From the NCBI RefSeq assembly GCF_029227915.1, contig NC_079875.1, positions 41,437,201-41,501,200 on the forward strand: DNA of 64,000 nt. The letters run 5' to 3'. The position numbers and the translations under genes are program-made. The stretch is from Hydractinia symbiolongicarpus. Its lineage: Eukaryota; Cnidaria; Hydrozoa; Anthoathecata; Hydractiniidae. The notes beneath the pieces were generated by a model that had not been told where the DNA came from, ran no database searches, and saw only the letters and a list, made by a program, of their open reading frames with translations. Below, piece by piece: positions 59,409 to 64,000 of the stretch (position 1 is the first letter of the stretch; every line of letters starts with the position of its first letter).

Positions 59409-60626
59409 TTGTATACATTCGACTATACGGGCCAAGCCCGGGATTTACGGGAAATCGCGGGTTTTCGTTTGCCGGCGATTAAACTTCTTTTATTCAGCGT
59501 ATCATCAAAAATAAAAATATTTTTGAAAACTACAAGTCTCATGCGTTTTAGTGGTGAAAAAATAATTTAAGAAATCGTTCGGGAAATGAGTTTACTCCCC
59601 GGGTACTTTCTTTGTATACTTTTGACTATACGGGCCAAGCCCGGGATTTACTGGAAATCGCGGGTTTTCGTTTGCCGGCGATTAAACTTCTTTTATTCAG
59701 CGTCTCATCAAAAATGAAAACATTTTTGAAAACTACAAGTCTCATGCGTTTTAGTGGTGAAAAAATAATTTAAAAAATCGTTCCGGAGATGAGTTTACTC
59801 ACAGGGTACTTTCTTTGTATACATTCGACTATACGGGCCAAGCCCGGGATTTACGGGAAATCGCGGGTTTTCGTTTGCCGGCGATTAAACTTCTTTTATT
59901 CAGCGTATCATCAAAAATAAAAATATTTTTAAAAACTACAAGTCTCAAGCGTTTTAGTGGTGAAAAGATAATTTAAAAAATCGTTCTGGAGATGAGTTTA
60001 CTCACAGGGTACTTTCTTTGTATACATTCGACTATACGGGCCAAGCCCGGGATTTACGGGAAATCGCGGGTTTTCGTTTGCCGGCGATTAAACCTCTTTC
60101 ATTAAGCGTCTCATCAAAAATGAAAACATTTTTGAAAACTACAAGTCTCATGCGTTTTAGTGGTGAAAAAATAATTTAAAACATCGTTCGCGAAATGAGT
60201 TTACTCCCTGAGTACTTCCCTTGTATACTTTTGACTATACGGGCCGAGTCCGGGATTTACGGGAAGTCGAGGGTTTTCGTTTGCCGGCGATTAAACTTCT
60301 TTTATTCAGCGTCTCATCAAAAATGAAAACATTTTTGAAAACTACAAGTCTCATGCGTTTTAGTGGTGAAAAAATAATTTAAAAATCGTTCGGGAAATGA
60401 GTTTACTCCCTGGGTACCTTCTTTGTATACTTTTGACTATACGGGCCGAGTCCGGGATTTACGGGAAATCGCAGGTTTTCGTTTGCCGGCGATTAAACTT
60501 CTTTTATCCAGCGTCTCATCAAAAATGAAAACATTTTTGAAAACTACAAGTCTCATGCGTTTTAGTGGTGAAAAAATAATTTAAAAAATCGTTCTGGAGA
60601 TGAGTTTACTCACATGGGAACTTTCT
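59409..60626. repeat. Block VI HOR, six-monomer A unit lacking A2 (1218 bp)
   Basis: Elements at 59409 (A1), 59612 (A3), 59815 (A4), 60018 (A5), 60221 (A6), 60423 (A7). A1 is followed directly by A3 across the identical monomer start near 59.6 kb. This joint is also the left border of the second copy of the 5278-bp superunit. Confidence 0.9.
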
Positions 60627-62046
60627 TTGTATACATTCGACTATACGGGCCAAGCCCGGGATTTACGGGAAATCGCGGGTTTTCGTTTGCCGGCGATTAA
60701 ACTTCTTTTATTCAGCGTCTCATCAAAAATGTAAACATTTTTGAAAACTACAAGTCTTATGCGTTTTAGTGGTGAAAAAATAATTTAAAAAATCGTTTTG
60801 GAGATGAGTTTACTCACAGGGTACTTTCTTTGTATACATTCGACTATACGGGCCAAGCCCGGGATTTACGGGAAATCGCGGGTTTTCGTTTGCCGGCGAT
60901 TAAACCTCTTTCATTAAGCGTCTCATCAAAAATGAAAACATTTTTGAAAACTACAAGTCTCATGCGTTTTAGTGGTGAAAAAGTAATTTAAAACATCGTT
61001 CGCGAAATGAGTGTACTCCCTGAGTACTTTCTTTGTATACTTTTGACTATACGGGCCGAGTCCGGGATTTACGGGAAGTCGAGGGTTTTCGTTTGCCGGC
61101 GATTAAACTTCTTTTATTCAGCGTCTCATCAAAAATGAAAACATTTTTGAAAACTACAAGTCTCATGCGTTTTAGTGGTGAAAAAATAATTTAAAAATCG
61201 TTCGGGAAATGAGTTTACTCCCTGGGTACTTTCTTTGTATACTTTTGACTATACGGGCCGAGTCTGGGATTTACGGGAAATCGCAGGTTTTCGTTTGCCG
61301 GCGATTAAACTTCTTTTATTCAGCGTCTCATCAAAAATGAAAACATTTTTGAAAACTAGAAGTCTCATGCGTTTTAGTGGTGAAAAAATAATTTAAAAAG
61401 TCGTTCCGGAGATGAGTTTACTCACAGGGTACTTTCTTTGTATACATTCGACTATACGGGCCAAGCCCGGGATTTACGGGAAATCGCGGGTTTTCGTTTG
61501 CCGGCGATTAAACCTCTTTCATTAAGCGTCTCATCAAAAATGAAAACATTTTTGAAAACTACAAGTCTCATGCGTTTTAGTGGTGAAAAAATAATTTAAA
61601 ACATCGTTCGCGAAATGAGTTTACTCCCTGAGTACTTCCTTTGTATACTTTTGACTATACGGGCCGAGTCCGGGATTTACGGGAAGTCGAGGGTTTTCGT
61701 TTGCCGGCGATTAAACTTCTTTTATTCAGCGTCTCATCAAAAATGAAAACATTTTTGAAAACTACAAGTCTCATGCGTTTTAGTGGTGAAAAAATAATTT
61801 AAAAATCGTTCGGGAAATGAGTTTACTCCCTGGGTACCTTCTTTGTATACTTTTGACTATACGGGCCGAGTCCGGGATTTACGGGAAATCGCAGGTTTTC
61901 GTTTGCCGGCGATTAAACTTCTTTTATCCAGCGTCTCATCAAAAATGAAAACATTTTTGAAAACTACAAGTCTCATGCGTTTTAGTGGTGAAAAAATAAT
62001 TTAAAAAATCGTTCTGGAGATGAGTTTACTCACATGGGAACTTTCT
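60627..62046. repeat. Block VI, B unit 2 (1420 bp)
   Basis: Monomers at 60627, 60830, 61033, 61235, 61438, 61641, 61843. Copy of B unit 1 at offset 5278, sharing ACTAGAAGTC and the A1/50683 hybrid first monomer. It has the usual GAAAACATTT where B unit 1 has its private A. Confidence 0.91.
60723..60744. other. 22-bp dyad, extended form (GTAAAC centre)
   Basis: Arms TCAAAAATGT and ACATTTTTGA around AA: one A to T change in the centre lengthens the arms from nine to ten. The form recurs in many monomers starting GTATACATTCGAC and is usually followed by CTTATGCG. The centre contains TGTAAACA, which resembles a forkhead-factor site, probably by chance. Confidence 0.86.
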
Positions 62047-63467
62047 TTGTATACATTCGACTATACGGGCCAAGCCCGGGATTTACGGGAAATCGCGGGT
62101 TTTCGTTTGCCGGCGATTAAACTTCTTTTATTCAGCGTATCATCAAAAATAAAAATATTTTTGAAAACTACAAGTCTCATGCGTTTTAGTGGTGAAAAAA
62201 TAATTTAAGAAATCGTTCGGGAAATGAGTTTACTCCCCGGGTACTTTCTTTGTATACTTTTGACTATACGGGCCGAGTCCGGGATTTACGGGAAGTCGCG
62301 GGTTTTCGTTTGCCGGCGATTAAACTTCTTTTATTCAGCGTCTCATCAAAAATAAAAATATTTTTAAAAACTACAAGTCTCATGGGCTTTAGTGGTGAAA
62401 TAATAATTTAAAAAATCGTTCGGGAAATGAGTTTACACCCTGGGTACTTTCTTTGTATACTTTTGACTATACGGGCCAAGCCCGGGATTTACTGGAAATC
62501 GCGGGTTTTCGTTTGCCGGCGATTAAACTTCTTTTATTCAGCGTCTCATCAAAAATGACAACATTTTTGAAAACTACAAGTCTCATGCGTTTTAGTGGTG
62601 AAAAAATAATTTAAAAAATCGTTCCGGAGATGAGTTTACTCACAGGGTACTTTCTTTGTATACATTCGACTATACGGGCCAAGCCCGGGATTTACGGGAA
62701 ATCGCGGGTTTTCGTTTGCCGGCGATTAAACTTCTTTTATTCAGCGTATCATCAAAAATAAAAATATTTTTAAAAACTACAAGTCTCAAGCGTTTTAGTG
62801 GTGAAAAGATAATTTAAAAAATCGTTCTGGAGATGAGTTTACTCACAGGGTACTTTCTTTGTATACATTCGACTATACGGGCCAAGCCCGGGATTTACGG
62901 GAAATCGCGGGTTTTCGTTTGCCGGCGATTAAACCTCTTTCATTAAGCGTCTCATCAAAAATGAAAACATTTTTGAAAACTACAAGTCTCATGCGTTTTA
63001 GTGGTGAAAAAATAATTTAAAACATCGTTCGCGAAATGAGTTTACTCCCTGAGTACTTCCCTTGTATACTTTTGACTATACGGGCCGAGTCCGGGATTTA
63101 CGGGAAGTCGAGGGTTTTCGTTTGCCGGCGATTAAACTTCTTTTATTCAGCGTCTCATCAAAAATGAAAACATTTTTGAAAACTACAAGTCTCATGCGTT
63201 TTAGTGGTGAAAAAATAATTTAAAAATCGTTCGGGAAATGAGTTTACTCCCTGGGTACCTTCTTTGTATACTTTTGACTATACGGGCCGAGTCCGGGATT
63301 TACGAGAAATCGCAGGTTTTCGTTTGCCGGCGATTAAACTTCTTTTATCCAGCGTCTCATCAAAAATGAAAACATTTTTGAAAACTACAAGTCTCATGCG
63401 TTTTAGTGGTGAAAAAATAATTTAAAAAATCGTTCTGGAGATGAGTTTACTCACATGGGAACTTTCT
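62047..63467. repeat. Block VI seven-monomer HOR, A unit 4 (1421 bp)
   Basis: Elements at 62047, 62250, 62453, 62656, 62859, 63062, 63264. Copy of A unit 3 at offset 5278, including ATGACAACATTT near 62556. One private change: TTTACGAGAAATC near 63301. Confidence 0.93.
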
Positions 63468-64000
63468 TTGTATACATTCGACTATACGGGCCAAGCCCGG
63501 GATTTACGGGAAATCGCGGGTTTTCGTTTGCCGGCGATTAAACTTCTTTTATTCAGCGTATCATCAAAAATAAAAATATTTTTGAAAACTACAAGTCTCA
63601 TGCGTTTTAGTGGTGAAAAAATAATTTAAGAAATCGTTCGGGAAATGAGTTTACTCCCCGGGTACTTTCTTTGTATACTTTTGACTATACGGGCCGAGTC
63701 CGGGATTTACGGGAAGTCGCGGGTTTTCGTTTGCCGGCGATTAAACTTCTTTTATTCAGCGTCTCATCAAAAATAAAAATATTTTTAAAAACTACAAGTC
63801 TCATGGGCTTTAGTGGTGAAATAATAATTTAAAAAATCGTTCGGGAAATGAGTTTACACCCTGGGTACTTTCTTTGTATACTTTTGACTATACGGGCCAA
63901 GCCCGGGATTTACTGGAAATCTCGGGTTTTCGTTTGCCGGCGATTAAACTTCTTTTATTCAGCGTCTCATCAAAAATGAAAACATTTTTGAAAACTACAA
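63468..64000. repeat. Block VI HOR, A unit cut by the window edge
   Basis: Elements at 63468 (A1), 63671 (A2) and 63874 (A3, partial, 127 bp). Copy of 58190 onward at offset 5278, including GGAAATCTCGGG near 63918. The array continues past the window. Confidence 0.9.

Larger units (their letters stand above)
54334..59611. repeat. 5278-bp superunit (26 monomers), copy 1
   Basis: Runs A3-A7, B unit 1, A unit 3, the six-monomer A unit and the A1 of the next. Exactly 26 x 203 bp. All seven-monomer landmarks from here recur 5278 bp later, including two private single-base marks (near 57278 and 58640). Its borders fall at the A2/A3 monomer junction. Confidence 0.9.
1..64000. repeat. 203-bp tandem satellite array, ~315 monomers
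   Basis: The landmark TTGTATAC (or a one-base variant) recurs every 203 bp through the whole window: 1, 204, 407, 610, 813, 1016, 1219 and so on to 63874. Nearly all monomers are 201-204 bp. The exceptions are 193-, 191-, 200-, 337- and 314-bp forms, annotated separately where they matter. All monomers point the same way. I found no unique DNA between them, no mobile element and no RNA gene, so this entry also covers every stretch without a gene. The hand consensus is about 38% GC. Satellite arrays of this kind are typical of eukaryotic centromeric or pericentromeric heterochromatin; that placement and the species are inference. The last monomer (63874) is cut by the window edge. Confidence 0.98.
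59612..64000. repeat. 5278-bp superunit, copy 2 (cut by window edge)
   Basis: 4389 bp of the second copy are present. Reading both copies I noted only about two differences (near 55858/61136 and 58023/63301), so the duplication is very recent. Confidence 0.89.

Noticed and set aside
60730-60737. TGTAAACA as a forkhead-type binding site
   Set aside because: It arises by a single A to T change in the centre of the dyad and is confined to certain monomer types; eight bases in AT-rich DNA is weak evidence.
374-63629. Dozens of short open reading frames of 62-121 codons on both strands, with near-identical products
   Set aside because: They are translations of the satellite monomer. 203 is not divisible by 3, so frames do not continue between monomers, and most end at the same TAA in the A/T tract. 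The 96-codon versions exist only where that TAA is changed to TAT (GGATAATTTATAAAATCG). No domain, signal, start context or codon bias supports a gene.
1-64000. CRISPR array
   Set aside because: The whole 203 bp is repeated; there are no short repeats separated by unique spacers.
1-64000. Telomeric repeats, transposon ends or LTRs
   Set aside because: No run of a telomere-type motif, no target-site duplications, and no interruption of monomer phase other than the listed deletions and fusions.
52508-64000. Assembly duplication as the explanation of the near-identical units
   Set aside because: Not fully excluded. Private differences between copies (missing G near 53350, changes near 55858 and 63301, two different one-monomer losses) make simple collapse or repetition of one contig unlikely; spanning reads would decide.

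Overview
The whole window is one uninterrupted head-to-tail satellite DNA array. The monomer is 203 bp. Taking TTGTATAC as the arbitrary monomer start, I placed about 315 consecutive monomers from base 1 to base 64000, all in the same orientation. I see no unique spacer, transposon insertion, inversion, RNA gene or credible protein-coding gene. A tandem array this long, with nested higher-order repeats (HORs), points to eukaryotic centromeric, pericentromeric or other constitutive heterochromatin in a long-read assembly. I do not recognise the monomer family and cannot name the species. The hand consensus is about 38% GC with about 13 CpG per monomer (observed/expected about 1.75), so CpG decay has not been strong.

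The array divides into six blocks by the way variant monomers are ordered. Block I (1 to ~14.8 kb) has HOR units of 12-13 monomers, then of 18-20 monomers. Block II (~14.8-22.8 kb) is irregular, with local duplications of 1014/1016, 945 and 405 bp and a 337-bp composite monomer. Block III (~22.8-34.2 kb) is built on an 18-element HOR of about 3.76 kb, marked by a 314-bp fusion monomer, with nested internal duplications and shortened turns. Block IV (~34.2-45.8 kb) mixes a complete second copy of the block III HOR (37.4-41.2 kb) with other monomer runs and an early 7-monomer recurrence. Block V (~45.8-49.5 kb) is two near-identical 9-monomer units of 1825 bp. Block VI (~50.7 kb to the end) is a young 7-monomer HOR (1421 bp) in two versions (A and B), itself duplicated as a 5278-bp superunit (26 monomers).

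HOR copies become cleaner from left to right. Hybrid monomers, exact one-monomer deletions and shared private variants show that unequal exchange built the array. The most conserved internal structure is a 22-bp dyad (9-bp arms, 4-base centre) in the AT-rich middle of the monomer; in the young 7-monomer HOR one monomer type carries paired changes in both arms that keep the symmetry. The apparent short open reading frames are translations of the monomer (203 is not a multiple of 3) and are not annotated as genes.
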